From Agrobacterium tumefaciens (GTDB lineage: Bacteria; Pseudomonadota; Alphaproteobacteria; Rhizobiales; Rhizobiaceae), in assembly GCA_025559845.1 (NCBI GenBank), contig CP048470.1:410001-474000 (forward strand): 64,000 nucleotides of DNA, read 5' to 3'. A program made the translations under genes and the position numbers. The notes under the pieces were generated by a model. That model searched no databases. It had not been told where the DNA came from and saw nothing but the letters and a program-made list of their open reading frames with translations. Positions 9,151 to 18,398 of this stretch are shown one piece after another; positions within the stretch are counted from its first letter, which is position 1; every line of letters begins with the position of its first letter.

Positions 9151-10017
9151 TCAAGATTGAAATCCGGACCAGCAAACCTGCGAGAGCTTGCCGATGGTTT
9201 CGAGTGCCATGGTGTAACCCGGCGTTCCGTCCGCCATCGTCTGGGCGACGTCGTCGGTATAGGTGGTGATGATGAAGAACGGTGCGCCGTTTTTATAAAC
9301 GATGCCGGCGTCCATCCTTCCCCGCTTGCCGCGACCGCTCTTGCTGGCAACGACTGCCTCAAACGGCAGGCGGGATCGAATCCCGTAACGCAGCACCTGA
9401 TTTTTCAGTGTCTGCAGAGCCCATGCACAAGCCTCGGCGCTGCAGCCTAGTTTCTCCTGTGCCAGCTTTGACGATTGGGCATCGAGAATGGTCTGCAGCA
9501 GAAGGACCTGGTCTGCGGCCGATGTGGTTGTGACGGTTTTCAGAGGATGATCAGCGGCAAGTGCCAATGGCGGGATCAGGAAACGATGGTGTGTGTTGGC
9601 CATGCCAAGCGACTTGCAGTAGCCGTCTACTTCCTCGAGCGTCAGCCGTTCGAGGACCATCTTCGTGCAGACGTTATCGCTCAGAACCATCATGCCTGTG
9701 ACGGCATCACGCAACGAGATCACGATACCGGGTGTCATGTAGCGGAACATGCCGCTTGCAACTTCTTCCGCCAATCTCTTTTCGTAGGTGACGGGCTGGT
9801 CGAGATCGATCCGTCCTTCGGTAGCGGCTTTCAGAACCGCCATCATGATCGAAGTCTTGCGGGTGCTTCCGGACGGTGTTTCCACGTTTTCCCCTCGTCC
9901 AATCTCCTCACCCGTTAGGAGGTTGCGGACCATAAAACGTGTTACGAATGGCTGTTCATCACAGATCGCATTCAATTGAGCGGCCACGGTCATCGTCATT
10001 TCCCTGTCAAGCTTCAT
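9151..10017 (-). CDS. Class A beta-lactamase-like serine hydrolase, cytoplasmic, in peptide-transport operon
   Basis: 288 residues when read from the ATG at 10017. It has the three active-site motifs of class A penicillin-recognising enzymes: S51-T-R-K54, S113-D-N115 and a KSG box (SKSGRGKRG, near residue 229). No signal peptide is visible, so it should be cytoplasmic, unlike true beta-lactamases. It overlaps the end of the upstream ATPase gene by 11 bp and precedes the binding protein, so it probably acts on the imported substrate as a peptidase, amidase or esterase. The start is ambiguous among ATG 10017, ATG 9999 and a TTG at 10023. An antibiotic-resistance role is not supported. Confidence 0.8.
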   Translation of the reverse strand: MKLDREMTMTVAAQLNAICDEQPFVTRFMVRNLLTGEEIGRGENVETPSGSTRKTSIMMAVLKAATEGRIDLDQPVTYEKRLAEEVASGMFRYMTPGIVISLRDAVTGMMVLSDNVCTKMVLERLTLEEVDGYCKSLGMANTHHRFLIPPLALAADHPLKTVTTTSAADQVLLLQTILDAQSSKLAQEKLGCSAEACAWALQTLKNQVLRYGIRSRLPFEAVVASKSGRGKRGRMDAGIVYKNGAPFFIITTYTDDVAQTMADGTPGYTMALETIGKLSQVCWSGFQS

Positions 10018-11641
10018 CTTCAAGACGCCATTTGAGTGTCACGCCGCCCTTTTCGTTCTGGTCAAGGGCGGGAATGGCCGAGAGGAGCCGGCGCGTATAG
10101 GCCTCCTTCGGGCTGTCGAAAATCGTATTGCGATCCCCTTCCTCGATGATGCGTCCGTCCTGCATAACGACGACCCGATCAGCGACCTGTTCGACGACAC
10201 CAAGGTCGTGGCTAATGAACAGGCAGGAAAACCCGTAGCGTTTCTGGAGATCGGAGAAGAGGTCGAGCACCTGGGCGCGAACGGTCACATCAAGGGCAGA
10301 GACCGGTTCATCGGCGATCAGGAACCGAGGGCGCCGTGCCACTGCACGGGCAATCGCCACACGTTGACGCTGACCGCCGGAAAGTTCATGCGGATAACGG
10401 TTGGCATAGTCGGCCCCTAGGCCCACCTCCTCCAGCGTTTCCAGCGCCCGTTTGCGCTTTGCAGCACTGTCGAGCCCTGGAACCTGGCGCAAAGCCTGCT
10501 CCACGAGCGCCAGGATGGTCATACGTGGATCGAGCGACGAGTAAGGATCCTGGAAGACCATCTGGCAATTGAGGCGGTAGTCCGACCAATTTTCATTGCG
10601 CGCCTTGCCCTGGAACCGGATCTGGCCTTCGCTTTCACTGACCAGACCGGCAATTGTACGCCCGAGCGTTGTCTTACCTGAACCAGAGCCGCCAACGAGC
10701 GCAACGACCTCGCCGGCATGAATATCGATGCTGACACCATGCAGAGCACGCTTAGCCTTTGCTTTCTTCAACAGCGATTTCCGGCCAGCATAATCAACGA
10801 CAATATCTCGAGCGGACACCATCGGCGTCTGCGACCTGTCGACAGAGCGCAATTCGCCTCGGAACGGCAGCGAAGACAGAAGCTTTTTCGTGTACGGGTG
10901 CTGTGGCGCTTCCAGGAGGTCTTCGGTTCGCCCTTCCTCGACGATAGTGCCCTTTTCCATGACGACGATGCGGCTGGTGTAGCGCGCGACCATTGGCAGG
11001 TCGTGGCTGATGAGCAAAACGGCAGTACCTTCCGCGCGCGTCAGTTCGACCATAAGTTCCATGACGTCTCGCTGGATCACAGCGTCGAGTGCCGTCGTCG
11101 GCTCATCAGCAATAAGAAGCGCCGGCTTTAGCAGCATGACGGATGCCAACATGATGCGCTGGCGCATGCCGCCAGAAAACTCGTGCGGATAGGACGTCAG
11201 CGCGGCTTCCGGATCGCGAATGCCAACCCGTCGCAGCATATCGAGGATACGGACCTTGCGCTCCTCCGCCGATGCCTTGGTGTGCAGGATGAGGCCTTCC
11301 TCAAGCTGCTTGCCAATCAACATCGACGGATTGAGCGAGGTCATCGGCTCCTGGAAGACAACGCCAATCTCGGCGCCGCGCAACCTGCGGAGGTCACCAT
11401 CTGACAGGGACATGACGTCCTTGCCCTTGTAGGAAATCGATCCACCGGTCGTCCGGACAGCTGGCGGTAAAAGCGAAATCAACGCTCTTGTGGCCAGCGT
11501 CTTGCCTGAGCCGCTTTCGCCGACGATGCCGAAGATTTCTCCAGGGGCGATATCGAAGGAAATACCCTTGACGACCTCGTGCCCCGATCTTGCCACTTCG
11601 AGCGAAAGATCGCGAACGGTGAGTAGAGTGTTCGTGTTCAT
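10007..11641 (-). CDS. Dipeptide/oligopeptide ABC transporter ATPase, double-domain (DppD-DppF fusion)
   Basis: 544 residues with two complete ABC ATPase domains in one chain. Domain 1 has Walker A GESGSGKT (41-48), signature FSGGMRQR (155-162) and LLIADEPTTALD. Domain 2 has Walker A GGSGSGKT (317-324), signature LSGGQRQR (420-427) and FLIADEPVSALD. Each is followed by the OppD/F-type tail containing the HPYTKKLL or EAYTRRLL motif. It energises peptide import at the inner membrane. The start ATG overlaps the stop of the DppC-like gene (ATGA), so translation is coupled. Confidence 0.92.
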   Translation of the reverse strand: MNTNTLLTVRDLSLEVARSGHEVVKGISFDIAPGEIFGIVGESGSGKTLATRALISLLPPAVRTTGGSISYKGKDVMSLSDGDLRRLRGAEIGVVFQEPMTSLNPSMLIGKQLEEGLILHTKASAEERKVRILDMLRRVGIRDPEAALTSYPHEFSGGMRQRIMLASVMLLKPALLIADEPTTALDAVIQRDVMELMVELTRAEGTAVLLISHDLPMVARYTSRIVVMEKGTIVEEGRTEDLLEAPQHPYTKKLLSSLPFRGELRSVDRSQTPMVSARDIVVDYAGRKSLLKKAKAKRALHGVSIDIHAGEVVALVGGSGSGKTTLGRTIAGLVSESEGQIRFQGKARNENWSDYRLNCQMVFQDPYSSLDPRMTILALVEQALRQVPGLDSAAKRKRALETLEEVGLGADYANRYPHELSGGQRQRVAIARAVARRPRFLIADEPVSALDVTVRAQVLDLFSDLQKRYGFSCLFISHDLGVVEQVADRVVVMQDGRIIEEGDRNTIFDSPKEAYTRRLLSAIPALDQNEKGGVTLKWRLEDEA

Positions 11642-12456
11642 TTCAGACCTCTCATGCGCGGGTCAAGTTTGTCGCGAAGGGCGTCGCCTAGGAGATTGAT
11701 GCCAAGCAGCGTGAGGGCGATGCACAGGCCCGGGAAGAGGCCCAACCAGACGGCCTGCTGGATGAACGGGCGACCGGCAGCCAGCATATTGCCCCACGTC
11801 GGCGCCGGAGGCGGAACCCCAAGGCCAAGGAAGGACAGCGCACTCTCTGAGAGGATTGCCCAGCCGAACATCGAGGTCGCGAGTACGGTGATCGGTGCCA
11901 CGCAGTTCGGCAGGATATGGCGAAACATCGTGTAGAGTTCGCTGTTGCCCATCACCAGCGACGCCTCGATGAACTCACGTTCCCGTAACGATAACACAGC
12001 GCCACGCACCACGCGGGCCATGGATGGCGTATAGGCGATGCCGAGCGCAAAGATGATGCCGTATTGGTTGGCACCGAAAACTGCGAGCAATCCGAGCGCA
12101 AGCAGGATGCCTGGAAAGGCCAGGAGTGCATTGTTGGCGGCCATGATTACACCATCGACCCAACCGCGGGCATAACCGCTGACAAGACCTATAAGCGTGC
12201 CGAAGATGGTGGCAAATGCGACAGTCAGGAAACCGATCCAGACGCTGGCGCGAGCGCCAACCATGAGGCGGCTGAGGACATCACGGCCAAATTCGTCCGT
12301 TCCGAGCAGATGCGCACCCCCGGGGCCGGCCAGTCGTGCGGTGAAGCTGAGCTTCATCGGGTCGTAAGGGGTCCAGAAGAGGCCGATCACGGCGGTGAGA
12401 AGAAGTAGGGCGATCAGGAAGCCACCGATGAGCCCGTTGAAGGTAAACTTTTTCAT
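11638..12456 (-). CDS. Peptide ABC transporter permease, DppC-like
   Basis: 272-residue inner-membrane permease. It has an N-terminal membrane segment, then TARLAGPGGAHLLGTDEFGR, the LGTDEFGRDVLSR motif typical of DppC/OppC, followed by about five more membrane helices. The EAA loop is at REREFIEASLVMGNSELYTM. It pairs with the DppB-like permease just upstream (4-bp ATGA overlap) and with the double ATPase just downstream (4-bp overlap). Length is usual for the family. Confidence 0.92.
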   Translation of the reverse strand: MKKFTFNGLIGGFLIALLLLTAVIGLFWTPYDPMKLSFTARLAGPGGAHLLGTDEFGRDVLSRLMVGARASVWIGFLTVAFATIFGTLIGLVSGYARGWVDGVIMAANNALLAFPGILLALGLLAVFGANQYGIIFALGIAYTPSMARVVRGAVLSLREREFIEASLVMGNSELYTMFRHILPNCVAPITVLATSMFGWAILSESALSFLGLGVPPPAPTWGNMLAAGRPFIQQAVWLGLFPGLCIALTLLGINLLGDALRDKLDPRMRGLK

Positions 12457-13397
12457 TCGGCAACAACACGCGGATCAAAGAGGGGATAAAGGAGGTCGAC
12501 AACAAGGTTGACCAGCACATAGGACAGCGACACGAAGAGCAGGCATCCCTGAATGACGGGATAATCGCGAGCGAAGATGCTATCGACCATCAATCTGCCG
12601 AGGCCGGGAATGGTAAAGACTGTCTCGATGACTGCGATACCTCCGAGCAGGTTGCCAAGGATGAGACCGATCATCGTCCACGTCGGACCGAACGCGTTCT
12701 TGAAGGCGTGACGCCAAAGTACGGCGCTTTCGGAGAGGCCCTTGGCACGTGCGTGGGTGATGTAGTCGAGCCGCAAGACTTCAAGCGTCGATGCGCGTGC
12801 CATTCGGATCAAAACGCCCATTTCATGAATGACAAGCGTCATTACCGGCAGAACCAGATAGAGCATGCCACCGACAATGTTGTCGCCGATGGAGACATAC
12901 CCCAGCACGGGCAGCCAACCGAGCTTGAGCCCGAACAGCAGCATCAAAAGAAGCCCAAGCCAGAATGTCGGGATGGACAGAAGAACCGTCGCCGTTCCGA
13001 CAAGCGCGAGGTCGGTAAGGCTATTTTGCCGCCACGCAGCGATCACGCCCGCAGGAACCGCGAGCAGACTTGCCAGGATGACGGCAACGACGACGATTTC
13101 CGCACTGACCATGAACCGGGAAACGACAAGCGGCAGAACCGCCTCGTCATTCACGATCGAGCGACCGAAATCGCCTTGCAGTACATTTCCCGCCCAGATG
13201 ACGAACTGCTGCGGCATCGACTTGTCGAGCCCCAGTTCGGTGCGCATCTGCGCGATCTGTTCCGGTTGCGCCATATCGCCCAGCATGAGGGCGGCGGGAT
13301 CGCCAGGAATAAAGCGGATAAGTGCAAAGACCGTGATCGAAACGAGTACGATCGTCGGCAACGCCATCAGAAGGCGGCTGAGTATGAATCTAATCAT
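12453..13397 (-). CDS. Peptide ABC transporter permease, DppB-like
   Basis: 314-residue permease. The start is placed at the ATG at 13397 (MIRFILSRLLMALPTIVLVS), because GGGGAA lies 4 nt upstream and the first membrane helix then begins at once, as in DppB. The longer frame from 13457 adds 20 residues without support. Family features include FIPGDPAALMLG, ALIRFIPGD, an EAA loop (LEVLRLDYITHARAKGLSE) and the C-terminal FDPRVVAE. It is the first structural gene of the transporter operon and lies downstream of a LysR gene on the same strand, with candidate LysR boxes at 13482-13508. Confidence 0.9.
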   Translation of the reverse strand: MIRFILSRLLMALPTIVLVSITVFALIRFIPGDPAALMLGDMAQPEQIAQMRTELGLDKSMPQQFVIWAGNVLQGDFGRSIVNDEAVLPLVVSRFMVSAEIVVVAVILASLLAVPAGVIAAWRQNSLTDLALVGTATVLLSIPTFWLGLLLMLLFGLKLGWLPVLGYVSIGDNIVGGMLYLVLPVMTLVIHEMGVLIRMARASTLEVLRLDYITHARAKGLSESAVLWRHAFKNAFGPTWTMIGLILGNLLGGIAVIETVFTIPGLGRLMVDSIFARDYPVIQGCLLFVSLSYVLVNLVVDLLYPLFDPRVVAE

Positions 13398-13481
13398 TGG
13401 TTCCCCACGATTCGAAGCGGAGACAAAATCTGCCGCCTCTATCGGTTTCATTGTCAAAAACTATGACGGATTGAGATACGC

Positions 13482-13508
13482 TTCGCAATATTATGCGAAA
13501 CCGTCATA
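13482..13508. promoter_or_regulatory. Overlapping inverted repeats upstream of the peptide-transport operon (candidate LysR operator)
   Basis: TTCGCA (13482-13487) and TGCGAA (13494-13499) form a perfect inverted repeat with a 6-bp spacer. Overlapping it, TAT (13492-13494) and ATA (13506-13508) are 11 bp apart, extending to TATG/CATA, the T-N11-A pattern of LysR boxes. The pair is 85-111 bp upstream of the DppB-like start and downstream of the LysR gene. Confidence 0.45.
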
Positions 13509-13578
13509 CCCCTATGCGGATTAGACAGGGTAACAGGGCGCCCATAATGACTGAAGAACCAGCGGCAGGCTTCTGTTT

Positions 13579-14484
13579 TCAATCGTCTTTTTGCGAGAGC
13601 TGAATTTGCCGCTTTAATGCGTCACTCAGCGCTTGCGCGGCGATCGACAGCGGTGCGCCGGCTGCCCGCGCAAGGCCAAATTCCTGCGTGGCCTGCGGTA
13701 GGAATGGTCGCGCGACGACAGGCAGATGCTTGTAGAGGTTTGCATAGAAGCTGCTGATGATTGTTACACCAAGCCCATGGGCGACGTAAGAGCATGCGGA
13801 ACTGTTCGTATGTGTCTCGATCTTGATCATGGGTTTGACGCCAGCTTTCTTGAAGACCTGATCGAGTGCCATTCTGTTCGGTCTTTGGCGACCGATCAGT
13901 ATGAGTGGGACATTGCGGAGATCTTTTGCCGTAATTGCCTCGAACTCGGCAAGAGGGTGATCACGCCTGACGACACAGACGCTGTTGCCGGTCGCAACCT
14001 GCTCGACGTCGATCCCGGGTGCGATCTCGCCTTCCATGCGCAAGAAACCGATGTCGATTACACGCTCATCGACCAGCCTGTTGATGGCCGTCGTGCTTTC
14101 AAAGAATGTTTCGATCTTGATGCCGGGAAAGTCCCTGACGTAGTCAATCAGCATGGCAGGGGCGAAATTCTCCCACATGCTGCTTGGCAAACCGATGCGC
14201 ACGGTTTCCGGGCCTGCTGCTCCATTGCGCAGGTCTTCTGCGTGGCCCGACATCCGGTCTATGGCAAGCAGAACATTTTCTGCGTCATTTGCAAGAATTG
14301 CCGCTTCCGGGGTCGGGATCAACCGTCCTTTGTCACGGGCAAAAAGGGTGAGCGCGAGGTCTTCTTCAAGCTGCGCAAGTAGGCGGCTCACACCCGATTG
14401 GCTAAGCCCCATCGCCTTGGCCGTGGCGATGGTCGACCCGGTTGAGAGAAGGGTTCGCAAGACTTCGAGTTGCTTGAAATTCAT
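13579..14484 (-). CDS. LysR-family transcriptional regulator
   Basis: 301 residues from the ATG at 14484, which has GGGG upstream and starts MNFKQLEVLRTLLSTGSTIA as LysR proteins do; the 42 extra residues of the longer frame lack the family pattern. The helix-turn-helix (GLSQSGVSRLLAQLEEDLAL, about residues 25-44) is followed by a substrate-binding-like effector domain. It lies upstream of, and on the same strand as, the peptide-type transporter operon with 181 bp between, and is the likely regulator of that operon through the repeats at 13482-13508. Confidence 0.9.
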   Translation of the reverse strand: MNFKQLEVLRTLLSTGSTIATAKAMGLSQSGVSRLLAQLEEDLALTLFARDKGRLIPTPEAAILANDAENVLLAIDRMSGHAEDLRNGAAGPETVRIGLPSSMWENFAPAMLIDYVRDFPGIKIETFFESTTAINRLVDERVIDIGFLRMEGEIAPGIDVEQVATGNSVCVVRRDHPLAEFEAITAKDLRNVPLILIGRQRPNRMALDQVFKKAGVKPMIKIETHTNSSACSYVAHGLGVTIISSFYANLYKHLPVVARPFLPQATQEFGLARAAGAPLSIAAQALSDALKRQIQLSQKDD

Positions 14485-14656
14485 GATCCCCGCCCCTTTT
14501 GCATGCCAACCGCGCGGCTTCAGCCCTACGGTTATGGCACGTCTGTTCAGCGGCAAACACAATACCGCTGAAAAAACGCTATAGGATACGCCCGTTCCAG
14601 TCTCAAGCACCCTCGCCGCGGAGCATACGCACTCAAACCCTATGCGGTTTTGGTTT

Positions 14657-15601
14657 TCAGAGTGTTATCTCGAAAACCTTGTCATGCGTCGCAACGAAGG
14701 CTTTGCCATCCGGCGCGACCCATCCACGGAACATGCCGGCCGTATTATAGGGGGCAGTAACCAGACCGTCCTTGTCGATGGCAACAAGGCCAGCACCGAT
14801 CTTGTGCGGCGCGAGGTCTCCATGCACCAATCCGCCAGCCGCCGTTTCGAGATCCTGGCCGAGATAGGCGACACGGGATGCGATTTCGTGACCGACGACA
14901 TAACGGATAAAAAATTCGCCCTTTCCCGTACCGGAAACAGCGCAAACACCATCTCGTGCATAGGTTCCGCCACCGATCACCGGACTGTCGCCGACACGGC
15001 CATCAGGCTTGTTCGTGTAACCGCCCGTCGATGTCGCAGCAGCAAGATGTCCTGCCGCATCCAGTGCAACAGCACCCACCGTCCCGTGTTTTTCGTTTTC
15101 AGTTGCCTCGGTCCCAGCCACTACGTGAGCTTTCATTGCCTCAAGAGCCTCAAGACGTTTTTTTGTCGTAAAATAGCTTTGCGGCTCGACCGGGAGACCC
15201 TTTTCTTGGGCAAAACGATCTGCCGCAGCACCTGTCAGGTAAACGGCTCTTTCGTCCTCCATAAGGACACGGGCTGCTTTGACTGGATTGCGGATGGAGC
15301 GGGCTGCGCTTATGGCACCTGCGGCAAGCGTTGCACCGTCCATAATCGAGGCATCCAGCTCGTGAATGCCCTTCTCATTCAAAGCCGCACCGTGGCCTGC
15401 GTTGAAATGGGGACTGTCTTCCATCACCATAACAGCAGCCTCGACCGCCGCCAGAGCCGTTCCGCCAGTTTTAAGCACCGTGTAACCGGCCCGTAGCGCT
15501 TCGGCAAGATCGTCGCGAGCCTCGGACCACTCCTGTGCCGTCATACTGTCTTCCGGCATCACGCCGCAGCCACCGTGGATCGCCAATGCGATTTTCGTCA
15601 T
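14657..15601 (-). CDS. Isoaspartyl peptidase / type III L-asparaginase (Ntn-hydrolase)
   Basis: 314-residue member of the plant-type asparaginase (IaaA) family. These proenzymes cleave themselves before a threonine that becomes the N-terminal nucleophile; here it is T174 in KHGTVGAVALD. Other family marks are IALAIHGGCGVMPED at the N-terminus, NAGHGAALNEKGIHELDASI, and SPVIGGGTYA. The enzymes release aspartate from beta-aspartyl dipeptides or hydrolyse asparagine in the cytoplasm. GGAGTG precedes the ATG. It is 33 bp downstream of a HyuA-like gene and closes the second transporter operon, so it may act on an open-chain amide made from a cyclic amide (inference). Confidence 0.87.
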   Translation of the reverse strand: MTKIALAIHGGCGVMPEDSMTAQEWSEARDDLAEALRAGYTVLKTGGTALAAVEAAVMVMEDSPHFNAGHGAALNEKGIHELDASIMDGATLAAGAISAARSIRNPVKAARVLMEDERAVYLTGAAADRFAQEKGLPVEPQSYFTTKKRLEALEAMKAHVVAGTEATENEKHGTVGAVALDAAGHLAAATSTGGYTNKPDGRVGDSPVIGGGTYARDGVCAVSGTGKGEFFIRYVVGHEIASRVAYLGQDLETAAGGLVHGDLAPHKIGAGLVAIDKDGLVTAPYNTAGMFRGWVAPDGKAFVATHDKVFEITL

Positions 15602-15634
15602 TGTTTCACTCCGTTACGGTCAGACCGTCATCCA

Positions 15635-17173
15635 TCATGCGAATGCGATATCGCCGATGACACGTACGCGCACGCGCCGCGCTCCGCCAGGCAAATAGGC
15701 AATCGGGATATCCTCTACCTCAAGTGTCTTGAGGCTGGAACGGTCAGCACCTGACGAAACTGCCGCATCCTGTGCCTCGGTTTCCGCCTTTACCAGGGCC
15801 TCATCCCGGCTCATGCCCGAGAAGACCTGATCGACTTCTCCGGAAACCTGCGCCATGGCAGCACCAAGCGCGTTGGCGACGCCCGCGTTTTCGACACGCA
15901 ACACTTCAGAGGCGCCTGGAACATCTTCCGGGATAAGAAACGCACCGCCGCCAACAGCAACGAGCGGGACATCCTCGGCAGAGGTCTTCATCTGGTCGAA
16001 ACTGTCTGCGACCATGTCGCGGATACGCGAAAGCGTCGACTGAACGAAAGCAGGATCGAGGTCCTTGACCCGGTCCCTATCGCCCATCTCGATCAGACCG
16101 GCAGCAACGGCAATGTCTGAAGTCGTCAACGTGTTACCACCGAAGACGCGCGCTTCAGTCAGAATTCGATAACCGACCGAGCGCGGGCCGATCTTGCCCG
16201 TTTCGGGGTCTATGATCGTACCGCCGCCAAGCGCGATCGGCAAAAGGTCCGGCATCCGGAACAGGGTTCTGACACCACCGATATGCACGATGTTGTTTGC
16301 CTCCCTCGGGAACCCACCGACAAGGCAGCCGATATCGGATGTTGTTCCGCCGACGTCCACCACCATGGCATCCGCGAGACCAGTCAGAAAGGCTGCGCCA
16401 CGCATCGAGTTCGTCGGGCCGGATGCGAAGCTGTGAACAGGGTTTGCAGCAGCAATATCGGCAAGTGCAACAGTGCCGTCATTCTGCGTGAGGTAGAATG
16501 GCGCTGTAACGCCGGCTTCAGACAGGGCATCGGAAAATGCCTGAACGGTCGTCTTGCCGAGTGTCTGCAGGGCCGCGTTGAGAAGCGCCACGTTCTCGCG
16601 TTCGAGTAGGCCGATACGGCCCAAGGTGTGAGACAGGGTGATGCGTGCATCCGGGATGACAGACCGGACGATTTCTGCGGCGCGGATCTCGCATTCCGTT
16701 GTCAATGGCGAGAAGGTCGCGGAAATGGCGATCGAGGTGATGCCGGCATCGCGGATCTTCATCGCCGCATCTCGGATTTCGCCAGGGACCATCGGCACCA
16801 GCGGGCTGCCGTCATATTCATGACCGCCATGCACCATGAAGATCATCGGATCGACGGCGTCGTAGAGATCTTTCGGCCAGTCACACATCGGCGGCAGCGA
16901 CGCCCCCGTTGGCAGCGCGATGCGAATAGCCGCAACGCGTTCAAGGCGGGCACGTTCAACGACTGCGTTGGTGAAGTGTGTGGTGCCGATCATCACGGCA
17001 TCGATTAGACGATCCGCCGGGCCAACATAACCCGCAACGTGCCCAAGAGCTGCCTTCACACCCGAGAGAACATCCTGCGTCGTCGGAACCTTGATCGACG
17101 CTACGATCTTTTCTCCATCAATCAGAACGGCATCCGTATTGGTGCCGCCAACGTCAATACCGATGCGTTTCAT
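15635..17173 (-). CDS. Hydantoinase/oxoprolinase-family protein (short HyuA-like), copy 1
   Basis: 512-residue ATPase-fold protein. The N-terminus MKRIGIDVGGTNTDAVLIDG carries the phosphate-binding loop of the acetate/sugar kinase-like fold. IGTTHFTNAVVER, PMRG-like SGPTNSMRGAAFL, and VVDVGGTTSDIG are shared with HyuA and 5-oxoprolinase, which use ATP to open cyclic amides. It lacks the long C-terminal part of full HyuA (about 690 residues). Its ATG overlaps the stop of the preceding DUF917 gene (ATGA), so the two are translated together. It is a close paralogue of the gene at 21160-22734. Substrate unknown. Confidence 0.85.
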   Translation of the reverse strand: MKRIGIDVGGTNTDAVLIDGEKIVASIKVPTTQDVLSGVKAALGHVAGYVGPADRLIDAVMIGTTHFTNAVVERARLERVAAIRIALPTGASLPPMCDWPKDLYDAVDPMIFMVHGGHEYDGSPLVPMVPGEIRDAAMKIRDAGITSIAISATFSPLTTECEIRAAEIVRSVIPDARITLSHTLGRIGLLERENVALLNAALQTLGKTTVQAFSDALSEAGVTAPFYLTQNDGTVALADIAAANPVHSFASGPTNSMRGAAFLTGLADAMVVDVGGTTSDIGCLVGGFPREANNIVHIGGVRTLFRMPDLLPIALGGGTIIDPETGKIGPRSVGYRILTEARVFGGNTLTTSDIAVAAGLIEMGDRDRVKDLDPAFVQSTLSRIRDMVADSFDQMKTSAEDVPLVAVGGGAFLIPEDVPGASEVLRVENAGVANALGAAMAQVSGEVDQVFSGMSRDEALVKAETEAQDAAVSSGADRSSLKTLEVEDIPIAYLPGGARRVRVRVIGDIAFA

Positions 17174-18246
17174 GGGAATACCGATCTGAAATCAATGTCA
17201 TAACCGAAGGCGCGCGGACCGACGGCGGCGATGCCCGCAGGCGTCGTCAAAAGCTCAGGTGCCGGCAGAGCGACAACCGTCACACGCTGGCCGTAACGAA
17301 CGGATTCCGTTCCGATGGCACTGCCAGAGATAGTATCGAGCAGGCACAACAAATCCGGTGTCATGCCAACCGGTTCGCCATCGCGAAATGCCACAGCCCA
17401 TTCATTCTGAAACGCAAGTTCCATGCGCGAGCCTTTGTCGGCGTCGATGCCTTCAATGATCGTATTGCCGCGCAGGAAGCCGCCGGTCGTTTCGCGGGCA
17501 ACGTCGATCACCTTGCCACGGAACAATTGCTTACCACCTTCGTGGTCGAGAACCGCCTTTACCGGATCGTCATGGCGGGCACGAGCCTCCATCACAGCCC
17601 TGCCTAGCGCCGTTGCCTTGGTGACGGTGTAGTGGATGCCCCACTCTTTTACTTCTTTTCCGGTGCGTGGCGCCTTGCATGTTGCCGCCGTCGATCCAAC
17701 CTCGGTGCAGACCTTGCGCGATAGCCGCTCCATCCATTTCCAGGAAGCAGCGCGGGTTACGATGACCTCGTTATCACGCACGTCAACGAGCGACAGCGGG
17801 AACATAGGCAGGTTACCGATGGCAAAAGACGTCATCTGCGCTTCTGGATAGGCACGACCCATTGCATCGGCATTCACCACAGGCCGATCAAGCATGGCGG
17901 CAGCGAGGAAAGATGAGAGCGCGTTCGATCCACCGATTTCGACGCTCATGATCGCACGGAAGGGCCGTCCCAGATAATCCTCCATGACCTCGACAGCGCG
18001 AGCGAGGTGGGTAGGATCACCCAAACGCTCCTGGCCGACGAGTGGCGCCCCCATCTTGGAGACGACCGCGACCATATCATCATCCTCAAGCGCCATGGGG
18101 TCCATGACCTGTACCCGGCGTCCTTCGGCATAGAGACGACGAAGATTGAGGGTCGAGATGTACGGGTTGCCGCCACCTCCCGTACCCAATATCCACGCAC
18201 CAGTGGCTAGAGGTTCGATATCGTCTTCGGAAAATTCCTGGAACAT
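17170..18246 (-). CDS. DUF917 (S-methyl-thiohydantoin desulfurase-type) family protein, copy 1
   Basis: 358 residues. The N-terminus contains the family pattern ATGAWILGTGGGGNPYISTL, then an acidic region, IMSVEIGGSNALSSFLAAAM and NADAMGRAYPEAQMTSF, and a C-terminal beta-rich domain. The family (Pfam PF06032) has, as I recall, been renamed after a member that removes sulfur from S-methyl-thiohydantoin; many members sit beside HyuA-like genes. Here it precedes HyuA-like copy 1 with a 4-bp overlap. Function here is inferred to be on hydantoin- or thiohydantoin-like rings together with its partner. Confidence 0.82.
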   Translation of the reverse strand: MFQEFSEDDIEPLATGAWILGTGGGGNPYISTLNLRRLYAEGRRVQVMDPMALEDDDMVAVVSKMGAPLVGQERLGDPTHLARAVEVMEDYLGRPFRAIMSVEIGGSNALSSFLAAAMLDRPVVNADAMGRAYPEAQMTSFAIGNLPMFPLSLVDVRDNEVIVTRAASWKWMERLSRKVCTEVGSTAATCKAPRTGKEVKEWGIHYTVTKATALGRAVMEARARHDDPVKAVLDHEGGKQLFRGKVIDVARETTGGFLRGNTIIEGIDADKGSRMELAFQNEWAVAFRDGEPVGMTPDLLCLLDTISGSAIGTESVRYGQRVTVVALPAPELLTTPAGIAAVGPRAFGYDIDFRSVFP

Positions 18247-18259
18247 GCGTCACCCTGAA

Positions 18260-18292
18260 GCGTCGCGCATCCAAGGGATGCGACAGCGACGC
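18260..18292 (-). other. Intercistronic stem-loop after the binding-protein gene
   Basis: GCGTCG (18260-18265) pairs with CGACGC (18287-18292), and GCATCC (18267-18272) with GGATGC (18276-18281) around a 3-nt loop. No T-run follows on the minus strand, so it more likely slows 3'-exonucleases or attenuates than terminates fully, keeping the binding-protein mRNA in excess. It lies between the binding protein (ends 18399) and DUF917 copy 1. Confidence 0.5.
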
Positions 18293-18398
18293 CCTATCCT
18301 TTTTCAGATTGCGCACCGCATTCAGGCGCGTGCGCAGGAACGTTTGGGGGTTGGCCCCGCCCGATCGGCGAGACCAAGTGTCGTCAAAGGGAAAGCGA

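Noticed and set aside
9151..10017. Antibiotic-resistance beta-lactamase
   Set aside because: Motifs match class A enzymes but the protein is not exported and lies within a peptide-import operon.
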